Source: Catalinimonas niigatensis | Lineage (GTDB): Bacteria; Bacteroidota; Bacteroidia; Cytophagales; Cyclobacteriaceae | DNA: 64,000 nt | Direction: 5' to 3' | NCBI RefSeq assembly: GCF_030506285.1 | Contig: NZ_CP119422.1 | Location: forward strand, 1,736,001 to 1,800,000 | In this document: in pieces, positions 7,233-15,327 of the stretch | Layout of the letters: each line of letters starts with the position of its first letter | How positions within the stretch are numbered: position 1 is the stretch's first letter | Made by a program: the position numbers and the translations under genes | Notes under the pieces: model-generated | Told to the model about the DNA's origin: nothing | The model's database searches: none | Seen by the model: only the letters and a program-made list of their open reading frames with translations

Positions 7233-9404
7233 ATGTCAACAAGTGTTAAGACAAGTACAGAAGATGGCATAAAGCTCCAATCGGAGCGGCTTGAAACATT
7301 CTATTATGACAATGCTATTGTCAGGATGTTTGCCATGGCTACCGCCATCTGGGGTCTGATCGGTATGCTGGTAGGGCTGTACATTGCCCTGGAACTGGTT
7401 TTTCCTGATCTCAATTTTGGTATTCAGTACATAACTTTTGGAAGAATCCGCCCCTTGCATACCAATGCAGTGATTTTTGCTTTTGTAGGCAATGGCACCT
7501 TTACCGGCGTATACTACTCTTTGCAAAGGCTGCTCAAAACCCGCATGTACAGCGATCTGCTCAGCAAGATCAACTTCTGGGGTTGGCAGCTCATTATCCT
7601 TTCTGCGGTATTGACACTGCCTTTCGGCTTTACCTCCAGCAAAGAATACGCAGAACTGGAATGGCCTATTGACATCGCCATCACCATCATCTGGGTGGTA
7701 TTTGGCTGGAACATGTTTGCTACCATTCTCAAAAGAAGAGAGCGTCACCTTTATGTAGCCATCTGGTTTTACATCGCTACTTTCGTTACGGTGGCTGTAC
7801 TGCATCTGGTCAACAATTTTGAGCTGCCTGTTTCATTCATGAAAAGCTACTCCTGGTACGCGGGTGTGCAGGATGCCCTGATCCAGTGGTGGTATGGTCA
7901 CAATGCAGTAGCTTTCTTCCTAACCACTCCGGTATTAGGGCTGATGTACTACTTTGTACCCAAGGCAGCCAACCGTCCCATCTATTCTTATCGACTGTCC
8001 ATCATTCACTTCTGGGCACTGATCTTTCTCTACATCTGGGCAGGTCCTCACCACTTATTGTACAATGCCCTGCCTGATTGGGCACAGTCTTTAGGCGTAG
8101 TATTTTCTATCATGCTGATTGCTCCATCCTGGGGAGGTATGCTGAACGGCCTGCTGACCCTGAGAGGTGCCTGGGACAAAGTGAGAGAAGATCCTATTCT
8201 TAAGTTCTTTGTGGTAGCCATCACCTGCTACGGCATGGCCACTTTTGAAGGCCCTATGCTGTCTTTGAAAAACGTCAATGCCATTGCGCACTTTACTGAT
8301 TGGATCGTTGCGCACGTACACATTGGTGGTTTGGGGTGGAATGGCTTCATGATCTTTGGTATGATGTACTACCTGATTCCTCGTTTGTACAGAACCCAAT
8401 TGCATTCCAAAAAGCTGGCAAATGTACATTTCTGGATCGGTACCATGGGCATTATCTTCTATGCCATGCCTTTGTACTGGGCCGGATTCACCCAAAGTTT
8501 GATGTGGAAAGAGTTTACCCAGGAAGGCATGCTGGCTTATCCTAACTTTCTGGAGACTGTTACCCAGATCAGACCTATGTACATGCTGCGCGCCGGTGGC
8601 GGTGCCCTCTACATCAGTGGGGTAATTATCATGATCTTCAATCTGATCAAAACTATGAGTAACGGTTCATTGCTCAGAGATGAAGAAGCACAGGCTGCGC
8701 CACTGGAAAAAACTTACCAGGGTCACAAAGGTGAGCACTGGCACAGAAGAATTTTTGAGCGCCGTCCGGTGAACCTGCTGGTTTGGAGTTTGATCGCGAT
8801 ACTTATCGGTGGATTGGTGGAAATGATCCCTACCTTCCTGGTCAAATCCAATGTGCCGACCATCAGCAGTGTCAAGCCCTATACACCCCTGGAACTGGAA
8901 GGTCGCGATTTGTATATCAAAGAAGGCTGTAATAACTGCCACTCTCAGATGATCCGTCCTTTCCGTTCAGAGACAGAAAGATATGGTGAATATGCCAAAG
9001 CCGGTGAGTTTGTCTACGACCACCCCTTCCTGTGGGGATCTAAAAGAACTGGGCCGGACCTGCTCAGGATAGGCGGAAAATATCCTGACTCCTGGCATTA
9101 TCACCACATGCTGGACCCTGAATCTATGTCGCCCGGCTCTATTATGCCTCCTTATCCCTGGATGTTTGAGCAGGATCTGGACATAAGCGATCTGCCAAGC
9201 AAGATCAGAGCCATGCAAACTTTCGGTGTTCCTTACCCTGAAGGCTATGCAGAAGGACAGGCGCTGGAAGACCTGAATAAACAGGCTGCACAGATTGCTG
9301 CTAACCTTAAGGAAAGTGGCATTGAAGTAAAAGCTGAGAAGGAGATCATTGCCCTCATTGCCTATCTGCAACGCATGGGCACCGACATCAAAGGAGAAAA
9401 ATAA
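7233..9404 (+). CDS. ccoNO: cbb3-type cytochrome c oxidase, fused subunits I and II
   Basis: The catalytic core of the high-affinity terminal oxidase, in the inner membrane; 723 residues. Residues 1 to about 480 are the multi-helix CcoN haem-copper subunit with histidine-bearing helices (RPLHTNAVIF, WWYGHNAV, AHVHIGGLGWNG). From about 505 (RPVNLLVWSLIA) the chain continues into CcoO: one membrane helix, then the haem c site GCNNCHSQM near residue 567 and the methionine-bearing SPGSIMPPYPWMF. Separate genes are usual in Proteobacteria, whereas a single fused gene is common in Bacteroidota. It sits between ccoS and ccoQ in one operon. Confidence 0.97.
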   Translation: MSTSVKTSTEDGIKLQSERLETFYYDNAIVRMFAMATAIWGLIGMLVGLYIALELVFPDLNFGIQYITFGRIRPLHTNAVIFAFVGNGTFTGVYYSLQRLLKTRMYSDLLSKINFWGWQLIILSAVLTLPFGFTSSKEYAELEWPIDIAITIIWVVFGWNMFATILKRRERHLYVAIWFYIATFVTVAVLHLVNNFELPVSFMKSYSWYAGVQDALIQWWYGHNAVAFFLTTPVLGLMYYFVPKAANRPIYSYRLSIIHFWALIFLYIWAGPHHLLYNALPDWAQSLGVVFSIMLIAPSWGGMLNGLLTLRGAWDKVREDPILKFFVVAITCYGMATFEGPMLSLKNVNAIAHFTDWIVAHVHIGGLGWNGFMIFGMMYYLIPRLYRTQLHSKKLANVHFWIGTMGIIFYAMPLYWAGFTQSLMWKEFTQEGMLAYPNFLETVTQIRPMYMLRAGGGALYISGVIIMIFNLIKTMSNGSLLRDEEAQAAPLEKTYQGHKGEHWHRRIFERRPVNLLVWSLIAILIGGLVEMIPTFLVKSNVPTISSVKPYTPLELEGRDLYIKEGCNNCHSQMIRPFRSETERYGEYAKAGEFVYDHPFLWGSKRTGPDLLRIGGKYPDSWHYHHMLDPESMSPGSIMPPYPWMFEQDLDISDLPSKIRAMQTFGVPYPEGYAEGQALEDLNKQAAQIAANLKESGIEVKAEKEIIALIAYLQRMGTDIKGEK

Positions 9405-9412
9405 CAGTACAG

Positions 9413-9456
9413 TTCAGAGTTCAAGGTTCACAGTACTACGAACTTTGAACTCTGAA
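9413..9456 (+). repeat. Inverted repeat in the ccoNO-ccoQ spacer
   Basis: Arms 9413-9429 (ttcagagttcaaggttc) and 9440-9456 are reverse complements with one mismatch, around a ten-base loop. They fill most of the 68-base spacer. No T run follows, so read-through into ccoQ is expected. Confidence 0.8.
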
Positions 9457-9472
9457 ACAAAAAACTAAGATT

Positions 9473-9676
9473 ATGCTAAAGTTCATCAAATATCATATGG
9501 AGACCATCGCAGGCATTGAAATATATCCGATCATCTCCTTTGTCATTTTCTTCACTTTCTTTCTGGTATTGCTGATTTGGGTAGTGAGAGCCGACAAGCA
9601 GGAAATTGCTGAGATCGCCAACCTACCCCTGGATCAGGAGAGCAAAAGTCAGGATTCCAATGAGGTTACTTTATAA
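9473..9676 (+). CDS. ccoQ: cbb3 oxidase small subunit CcoQ/FixQ
   Basis: A 67-residue protein with one membrane helix (about 20-42) and a charged cytoplasmic tail beginning VRADKQE, in the normal place between ccoNO and ccoP. CcoQ stabilises the assembled oxidase. The tail is short and acidic. The stop precedes the ccoP ATG by ten bases, so translation is probably coupled. Confidence 0.85.
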   Translation: MLKFIKYHMETIAGIEIYPIISFVIFFTFFLVLLIWVVRADKQEIAEIANLPLDQESKSQDSNEVTL

Positions 9677-9686
9677 CATTATAGAC

Positions 9687-10604
9687 ATGAAACGACTGCT
9701 TCAATTGATAAAACCCGCTTTAAAGATGTGGCTGGTATTGAGTTTATTGCCGGTTTCGGCCATGGCTCAAAATACCGCTTCTCAAAGCAGTTTCTGGGAA
9801 GCCAACGCCCAGGAGATACTGGTCTGGGGTATACTGGCACTGGAAATTATCATGCTGCTGGTGGTGATCACTATGTTTATCGTAGTAAAGATAATTGCCA
9901 ACAAAGTGCTTCAACCTGAGGTGGCTACTGCTGTCAATGGAAGTAAAGTAACTGCGGAACAGGAAGTAGACAAAACACTTTGGGAGCGTATTCTCACCAG
10001 GTGGAATGATGCGGTGCCGGTAGAACGTGAAAAGGAAATCATGACCGATCATGAGTATGATGGCATTGTAGAACTGGACAACAACCTGCCTCCCTGGTGG
10101 AAAGCCATGTTTTACCTCACCATCATTTTTAGCGTAGTCTACTTATTGCATTTTCATGTCTTTGACACCGGCGACCTGCAAGGCACAGAATACGAAAAAG
10201 AAATGGCTGAGGCCAAAGCACAGGTAGACGCTTATCTGGCAACATCAGCCAACAACATAGATGAGTCTAATGTCACTTTTGTGGATGCTGAAGACCGGCT
10301 AACCAACGGGCAGACGCTTTATGTGCAGAAATGCTCCCCCTGCCACGGACAGGCTGGAGAAGGTGGCGTAGGACCTAACCTCACTGACCAGCACTGGATT
10401 CATGGCGGAAGCATTGAAGACATCTTCAGAACGATTAAGAATGGTGTACCTGCCAAAGGAATGATCCCCTGGAATGGACAACTGACTCCGGTAGAGATGC
10501 AGGATATTTCCAGCTTCATCATCACATTGGAAGGCAGTAACCCTCCGAACGGAAAAGAGCCACAGGGAGAGCTATATGAACGTGAAGAGATGGCACTGAA
10601 ATAA
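9687..10604 (+). CDS. ccoP: cbb3 oxidase cytochrome c subunit CcoP, single haem
   Basis: The membrane-bound cytochrome c that passes electrons to the oxidase core; about 305 residues. The N-terminus MKRLLQLIK...PVSAMAQ is a signal-like helix. Another helix follows near 45-65, then the FixP_N segment EYDGIVELDNNLPPWW with a third helix. The C-terminal cytochrome domain has one haem site, CSPCH, near residue 215, with GMIPWNG as probable axial-methionine region. Proteobacterial CcoP has two haems, but no second CxxCH is present here. The frame opens at a TTG (9606) inside ccoQ; ATG 9687 is chosen because it gives the signal segment and avoids overlap. Confidence 0.93.
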   Translation: MKRLLQLIKPALKMWLVLSLLPVSAMAQNTASQSSFWEANAQEILVWGILALEIIMLLVVITMFIVVKIIANKVLQPEVATAVNGSKVTAEQEVDKTLWERILTRWNDAVPVEREKEIMTDHEYDGIVELDNNLPPWWKAMFYLTIIFSVVYLLHFHVFDTGDLQGTEYEKEMAEAKAQVDAYLATSANNIDESNVTFVDAEDRLTNGQTLYVQKCSPCHGQAGEGGVGPNLTDQHWIHGGSIEDIFRTIKNGVPAKGMIPWNGQLTPVEMQDISSFIITLEGSNPPNGKEPQGELYEREEMALK

Positions 10605-10665
10605 TTTGAAAAGAAGCTGCCCTTGGCAGACTTTGTAACTGATGAATATTTAAAGTGTAAGCAAA

Positions 10666-12084
10666 ATGGCAAGTGTAGATCATAAGCATGAAGATGAAGT
10701 TTCTTTCCGGGATAGGATAGCCACAGTGGATGCTTCCGGTAAGCGGGTATGGATCTATCCCAAAAAGCCCAAAGGCAAGTTTTACAATGCCCGTACTTTA
10801 GTCAGTATTGTACTGCTGGCCATTTTGTTTGCCGGTCCTTTCATCAAAATCAATGGAGAACCTCTTCTGCTGTTCAATATCCTGGAGCGGAAATTTGTCA
10901 TCTTCGGACAGATTTTCTGGCCACAGGATTTTTATCTCTTTGTTTTTGGCACCCTGGTGCTGATCGTATTCATCATCTTGTTTACCGTGGTTTACGGACG
11001 TATCTTTTGTGGCTGGGTCTGTCCGCAAACCATCTTTATGGAGCTGGTTTTCCGCCGCATAGAGTACTGGATAGAAGGTGACTACACTGCCCAGCGGAAA
11101 CTGGATAAGCAAGCCTGGAACCAGGAGAAAATCATCAAGAAAACTGCCAAGCACATCATTTTCTTTGCCATCGCTTTCCTGATCGGTAACACTTTTCTGG
11201 CCTATATCATTGGCATTGAAGCTTTGGAAAGTATCGTCACTGATCCGCCCGCCGAGCATCTTGGCGGGCTGGCTGCCATGCTGATCTTCTCTTTTATTTT
11301 CTATTATGTTTTTGCCCAATTCAGAGAGCAGGTATGTACCAATGTCTGTCCTTACGGACGTCTGCAAGGTGTACTGCTGGACCGCAAATCCATTGTGGTA
11401 GCCTATGATTACAAAAGAGGCGAAAGCCGTGGCAAATTCAGAAAAGGAGAGAATCGCGATGAAGCAGGCAAAGGAGATTGCATTGACTGCCATCAGTGCG
11501 TGCAGGTTTGCCCTACCGGCATTGATATCCGGAATGGGACACAACTGGAGTGTGTCAACTGCACTGCCTGCATAGATGCCTGCGATGATATCATGGAAAG
11601 AGTCGGTCTGCCCAAAAAGTTGATCCGCTACGCTTCTGAAGAGAATATTGCAGAAGGCAAGAAATTTCACTTCACTGTTCGTAGCATTGCCTACTCAGTG
11701 GTACTGCTGCTACTGGCAGGCGTATTGGCCGGACTCCTGGTGATGCGTACCGATGTGGAAACCAGCATTTTGCGGACTCCAGGCATGCTGTACCAGGATC
11801 AGGGAGAGAATAAGATCAGTAATCTGTACAACATCAAGATCATCAACAAAACCAATGAAGCGATGCCCATCCGATTGGAGTTGCTGGATGAAAAAGGAAG
11901 CATCCGGATGGTGGGCAATGAAGAACTCATGCTGAATAAACAAGGAGTAGCTGAAAGCGCATTGTTCGTCATCTTTGACCGCAATGATCTGCAACAGATG
12001 AAAACGGAAGTCCATATAGGGGTGTACTCAGGAGACAAACTCATAGAGAAAGTAGAAACCAATTTTCTCGGACCAGCGAATTAG
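10666..12084 (+). CDS. ccoG: cbb3 oxidase accessory iron-sulfur protein CcoG/FixG
   Basis: A 472-residue inner-membrane protein needed for copper delivery to cbb3 oxidase; CcoG homologues act as Cu(II) reductases. About five membrane helices flank a cytoplasmic ferredoxin-like domain with two four-cysteine clusters (CIDCHQCVQVCPTG and CVNCTACIDACDD, about residues 272-308). FCGWVCPQT in the membrane part and a C-terminal immunoglobulin-like domain also match the family. It lies 61 bases after ccoP; that spacer has a small hairpin (CTGCC-CTT-GGCAG, 10617-10629). Confidence 0.95.
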   Translation: MASVDHKHEDEVSFRDRIATVDASGKRVWIYPKKPKGKFYNARTLVSIVLLAILFAGPFIKINGEPLLLFNILERKFVIFGQIFWPQDFYLFVFGTLVLIVFIILFTVVYGRIFCGWVCPQTIFMELVFRRIEYWIEGDYTAQRKLDKQAWNQEKIIKKTAKHIIFFAIAFLIGNTFLAYIIGIEALESIVTDPPAEHLGGLAAMLIFSFIFYYVFAQFREQVCTNVCPYGRLQGVLLDRKSIVVAYDYKRGESRGKFRKGENRDEAGKGDCIDCHQCVQVCPTGIDIRNGTQLECVNCTACIDACDDIMERVGLPKKLIRYASEENIAEGKKFHFTVRSIAYSVVLLLLAGVLAGLLVMRTDVETSILRTPGMLYQDQGENKISNLYNIKIINKTNEAMPIRLELLDEKGSIRMVGNEELMLNKQGVAESALFVIFDRNDLQQMKTEVHIGVYSGDKLIEKVETNFLGPAN

Positions 12085-12085
12085 G

Positions 12086-12223
12086 GTTGTAAAATGTTAT
12101 GGTTCTTGGTGCTAAAGTGTTATGGTTAAGATCAATAGTAAAAACATAACAACATCACATTTAAATACTATACAACCGCGCAACAACCAAAAACTATAGC
12201 ACCTTAACATTATAACACTAAAC
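12086..12223 (+). repeat. Imperfect long inverted repeat in the ccoG-ccoH spacer
   Basis: ggtgctaaagtgttatggtt near 12108-12127 recurs in inverted form (ggtgctatagtttttggtt) near 12182-12204, with further partial matches outside it. AT-rich, no gene. Together the arms could fold the whole 142-base spacer into one stem-loop. Confidence 0.5.
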
Positions 12224-12226
12224 AAA

Positions 12227-12658
12227 ATGAACTGGGGATATAAAATAACTTTTGCATTTACTGCCTTTGTGGTATTCATCTTATTTATGGTTTTCAAAAG
12301 CTTTCAGCAAAACGTGGACCTGGTAGCTGATGATTATTACAAGCAGGAAATTGAATACCAGCAGCGCATTGACAAGATCAACAATACCAATACGCTTAGC
12401 CAGGCGGTGTCTTTTGTGCAGGAAAACCAGCAGTTGATCGTGCAGTTTCCTGAAGAATCTAAAAAGCTGGAGGGAGAAATCAATTTGTTCCGTCCTTCGG
12501 ATGCCCGGTTTGATGTAAGCACGCAGATTACTCTGGATGAGCACCAGCGTCAAAGCATACCTACCGCCGATATAGCCAAAGGCTACTACAAGCTCAAGGT
12601 AGATTGGAAGGATGGAGACAAAGCGTATTATCACGAAACCTCTGTATTTATCCGTTAG
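12227..12658 (+). CDS. ccoH: cbb3 oxidase assembly protein CcoH/FixH
   Basis: A 143-residue protein: one N-terminal membrane helix (about 7-27), then VDLVADDYYKQEIEYQQRID, the conserved start of the FixH periplasmic domain, and a beta-rich C-terminus (GYYKLKVDWKDGDKAYYHE). CcoH joins the assembling oxidase. The stop codon is two bases before the next ATG, so the following gene is translationally coupled. Confidence 0.9.
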   Translation: MNWGYKITFAFTAFVVFILFMVFKSFQQNVDLVADDYYKQEIEYQQRIDKINNTNTLSQAVSFVQENQQLIVQFPEESKKLEGEINLFRPSDARFDVSTQITLDEHQRQSIPTADIAKGYYKLKVDWKDGDKAYYHETSVFIR

Positions 12659-12660
12659 TC

Positions 12661-13368
12661 ATGGACTTTCTCTTCACCGCATTTGCAATCGGAGCCCTGG
12701 GCAGTTTTCACTGCATCGGTATGTGTGGGCCGATAGCCCTCGCGCTGCCTTTGCAAAGAAATACCAATGCCCGTCGTCTGTTGGGCAGTCTGCTCTACAA
12801 CAGCGGAAGGATTGCTACCTATGCCCTGATGGGTGCTTTGTTTGGCTTGTTAGGACAGGGCTTTGTCATGGCCGGTTTTCAGCAAACCATATCAGTAGCC
12901 CTGGGTATACTTGTGATCCTGGGTGTGGCTTTACCGGCTGCTTTTGTGCACAAACTCAGTCCTAATCATTTGATCTCTAAAGGAATTGCAAAAGTAAAAA
13001 TGCGAATGCAAAAGCTTTTTGCCATTCGTTCCTATCCTTCCCTGTTTTTCATCGGAAGCCTCAACGGACTCCTTCCCTGCGGAATGGTGTACCTGGGCAT
13101 TGCTGGGGCTACGGCTATGGGCAATCCTGCACAAGGCGCTGCCTATATGCTGCTCTTTGGATTGGGTACCTGGCCGGTGATGGTGCTGGTCACTTTCTTT
13201 GGACAGTGGATCAACATTGGCATCAGAAACAAAATCAGAGCAGCTTTACCAGTGATGGTGGTATTGATGGGTGTGGTCTTTATTCTCCGCGGACTCTCGC
13301 TGGATATTCCTTTCGTCAGTCCTGATATCTCCGACAAACAGCATGCAGGCATTGAAATCTGTCATTAA
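12661..13368 (+). CDS. TauE/SafE-like (DsbD_2 type) inner-membrane protein of the cbb3 cluster
   Basis: A 235-residue protein with about six membrane helices. The N-terminal GSFHCIGMCGPIALALP and central FIGSLNGLLPCGMVYLG carry the HCxGMCGP and PCGM motifs of the DsbD_2/SafE-like family found in many cbb3 clusters. A copper- or thiol-linked role in oxidase maturation is likely from context; sulfite export is only a database label. The frame opens upstream inside ccoH, but ATG 12661 is chosen because it sits two bases after the ccoH stop and gives a normal first helix. Confidence 0.8.
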   Translation: MDFLFTAFAIGALGSFHCIGMCGPIALALPLQRNTNARRLLGSLLYNSGRIATYALMGALFGLLGQGFVMAGFQQTISVALGILVILGVALPAAFVHKLSPNHLISKGIAKVKMRMQKLFAIRSYPSLFFIGSLNGLLPCGMVYLGIAGATAMGNPAQGAAYMLLFGLGTWPVMVLVTFFGQWINIGIRNKIRAALPVMVVLMGVVFILRGLSLDIPFVSPDISDKQHAGIEICH

Positions 13369-13381
13369 ATCATCTTCATCC

Positions 13382-14737
13382 ATGAACACTTCACTCATTA
13401 GAAAATACAATGTACCTGGTCCACGCTATACCAGCTACCCTACCGTGCCCTATTGGGACGAAACCCCTCCTACCGAAACCCAGTGGAAAGCAAAAGTCAA
13501 AGCGACCTATGAAGGCAGTAAAGAAGAAGGCTTAAGCCTATATATCCACTTGCCTTATTGCGAGAGCCTTTGTACTTACTGTGGCTGTAACACCCGTATT
13601 ACGGTGAACCACAACGTAGAGAAGCCATACATTCATACTTTGCTCAAAGAGTGGAAGATGTATGTGGATTTACTAGGCGAAGTGCCACTGATCAAAGAGA
13701 TTCATCTGGGTGGAGGCACGCCCACTTTCTTTAGTCCGGAAAATCTACAAAGACTCATCCGCTCCATTCTGGAAATGGGCAGGCTGAGTTCTGAAGCAGA
13801 GCTGGGTTTTGAAGCGCATCCCAATAATACCACTGCCGAGCATATGCAGGTGCTATATGATCTGGGATTTCGCCGAATCAGCCTGGGTATTCAGGATTTT
13901 GATCCGGAAGTACAGAAGATGGTGCATCGCATTCAGCCTTTTGAGAAAGTAAAAGAAGTAACCGAACTGGCCAGGGCCATCGGCTATACTTCCATCAACT
14001 TTGACCTGATTTACGGATTGCCACTACAAACCGTAGATACGGTAAGAAATACAATAGAAAAAACCTTGTTGCTTCAACCGGACCGTATTGCGTTTTACAG
14101 CTATGCGCATGTGCCCTGGCTCAAGCCTGCTCAGAAAAAGTTTGAGCAGCACCTTCCTACCCATGAAGTCAAAAGGAACCTTTATGAACTGGGAAAAAAT
14201 TTGCTGGAAGAAAACGGATACGATGAGATAGGGATGGACCACTTTGCCAATAAAACCGATTCGCTTTATATCGCCAGCCAGCAGGGCAAACTGCACCGCA
14301 ATTTTATGGGCTACAGCACCAGTTCTACCAAATTACTAATTGGCCTTGGTGCTTCTTCCATCAGCGATACCTGGACAGCCTTTGGGCAGAATATCAAATC
14401 GGTGGAGGCCTATATGAAAAGAGTGAATGAAGGACATCTTCCCATCTATCGGGGGCACTTGCTCACTGAAGAAGACCTGATGGTTCGTCAGCATATTCTC
14501 AATCTCATGTGCCGCTTTCGTACGGTGTGGAGCCGTCATGATGCTAAATCTGAAGTGTTACACCTGGCAAAAGAGCGCCTCAAGGAGTTAACCAAAGATA
14601 AGATTGTGCGAGTGGATAAAGATTCTATTGAAGTTTCGGAAGATGGCAAACCATTTTTACGAAATGTTTGTATGGCATTAGATGCACGTATGTGGAAGAA
14701 TAAGCCTGAATCTGAAATATTCAGCAACACGATTTAA
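13382..14737 (+). CDS. hemN: Oxygen-independent coproporphyrinogen III oxidase
   Basis: A radical-SAM enzyme that decarboxylates coproporphyrinogen III to protoporphyrinogen IX without oxygen, supplying haem for the cbb3 oxidase at low oxygen. 451 residues, normal for HemN. The [4Fe-4S] motif is C60-x3-C64-x2-C67, followed by C69 (CGC as in true HemN). LHLGGGTPTFF and NFDLIYGLPLQT are further family motifs, as is the start KYNVPGPRYTSYPT. The frame extends upstream to 13271 within the preceding gene, but ATG 13382 gives the canonical N-terminus. It lies 13 bases after the previous gene, so it is in the same operon. Confidence 0.95.
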   Translation: MNTSLIRKYNVPGPRYTSYPTVPYWDETPPTETQWKAKVKATYEGSKEEGLSLYIHLPYCESLCTYCGCNTRITVNHNVEKPYIHTLLKEWKMYVDLLGEVPLIKEIHLGGGTPTFFSPENLQRLIRSILEMGRLSSEAELGFEAHPNNTTAEHMQVLYDLGFRRISLGIQDFDPEVQKMVHRIQPFEKVKEVTELARAIGYTSINFDLIYGLPLQTVDTVRNTIEKTLLLQPDRIAFYSYAHVPWLKPAQKKFEQHLPTHEVKRNLYELGKNLLEENGYDEIGMDHFANKTDSLYIASQQGKLHRNFMGYSTSSTKLLIGLGASSISDTWTAFGQNIKSVEAYMKRVNEGHLPIYRGHLLTEEDLMVRQHILNLMCRFRTVWSRHDAKSEVLHLAKERLKELTKDKIVRVDKDSIEVSEDGKPFLRNVCMALDARMWKNKPESEIFSNTI

Positions 14738-14786
14738 TGAATAGTAATGATTGATCATTGTTCATTCATCATTAAAAATGAAAAAC

Positions 14787-14829
14787 TGACGATAATCATT
14801 TTATGTCCGCCATTATGTGATTAGCTTTG
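14787..14829 (+). promoter_or_regulatory. FNR-type site and promoter upstream of the small membrane protein gene
   Basis: TGAC-GATA-ATCA at 14787-14798 contains TGA-N6-TCA. TAGCTTTG at 14822-14829 matches TAnnTTTG. If transcription starts near 14834 the site is centred at about -41.5, the class II activator position. Its distance to the -7 element is 22 bases (two helical turns) shorter than at the 3476-3540 promoter, which keeps the same DNA face. Confidence 0.5.
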
Positions 14830-14857
14830 GTGGTTAAATTGGAGAACTACACACGAT

Positions 14858-15193
14858 ATGAAAGAAGAAGCAATTCAAACCAAGACAGGTTTTTTAGCAA
14901 GGCTACAGGAAAAATGGGCCTTGAACAGTATATATCAGGTATTGATTGTCCTGCTTGTCTTTTCCCTTACAGGAAGTACTGTTGTATTTATACGTAAGGC
15001 CTTTTTTGGATGGATTGGCTTTGACGAAACCACCAGTATGTGGCTGAAAACCATTACCTATATCGCTTTTGTCATGCCTGCCTACCAGATCTTACTGCTG
15101 GCTTATGGAGCACTTTTTGGTCAGTTTACATTCTTCTGGAACAAAGAGAAGAAAATGCTGAGTAAAATAAAAAAGCTGTTTGTGAGAAAATAG
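14858..15193 (+). CDS. Small two-helix membrane protein, function unknown
   Basis: A 111-residue protein with two hydrophobic helices (about 27-47 and 66-88), a cytoplasmic N-terminal LQEKWALNSIYQVL segment and a lysine-rich C-terminus (KEKKMLSKIKKLFVRK). It resembles a conserved Bacteroidota family of unknown function (DUF6787-like, from memory). It closes the cbb3/hemN run but has its own promoter with an FNR-type site, so it may be an extra member of the low-oxygen regulon. Confidence 0.6.
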   Translation: MKEEAIQTKTGFLARLQEKWALNSIYQVLIVLLVFSLTGSTVVFIRKAFFGWIGFDETTSMWLKTITYIAFVMPAYQILLLAYGALFGQFTFFWNKEKKMLSKIKKLFVRK

Positions 15194-15280
15194 CCATTAT
15201 TTGTTTGCATAAACAGTATTTAGTTTAGAAAAGCATATCGCTTTATGTACTAACACTTAAAGGAAACCTTCCAAGTTTTA

Positions 15281-15309
15281 TTGGGTTCTTATTTAATGTA
15301 CTAAATTTG
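15281..15309 (+). promoter_or_regulatory. Promoter of the class III aminotransferase gene
   Basis: TTG at 15281-15283, 18 bases, then TAAATTTG at 15302-15309. This is a good match to the Bacteroidota consensus, with the ATG 18 bases downstream. Confidence 0.65.
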
Positions 15310-15327
15310 TGCAAAACAAGTAACTCA

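Noticed and set aside
9606-9686. TTG-started extension of ccoP overlapping ccoQ
   Set aside because: It would overlap ccoQ by 70 bases and put 27 residues before a normal signal peptide; ATG 9687 fits better.
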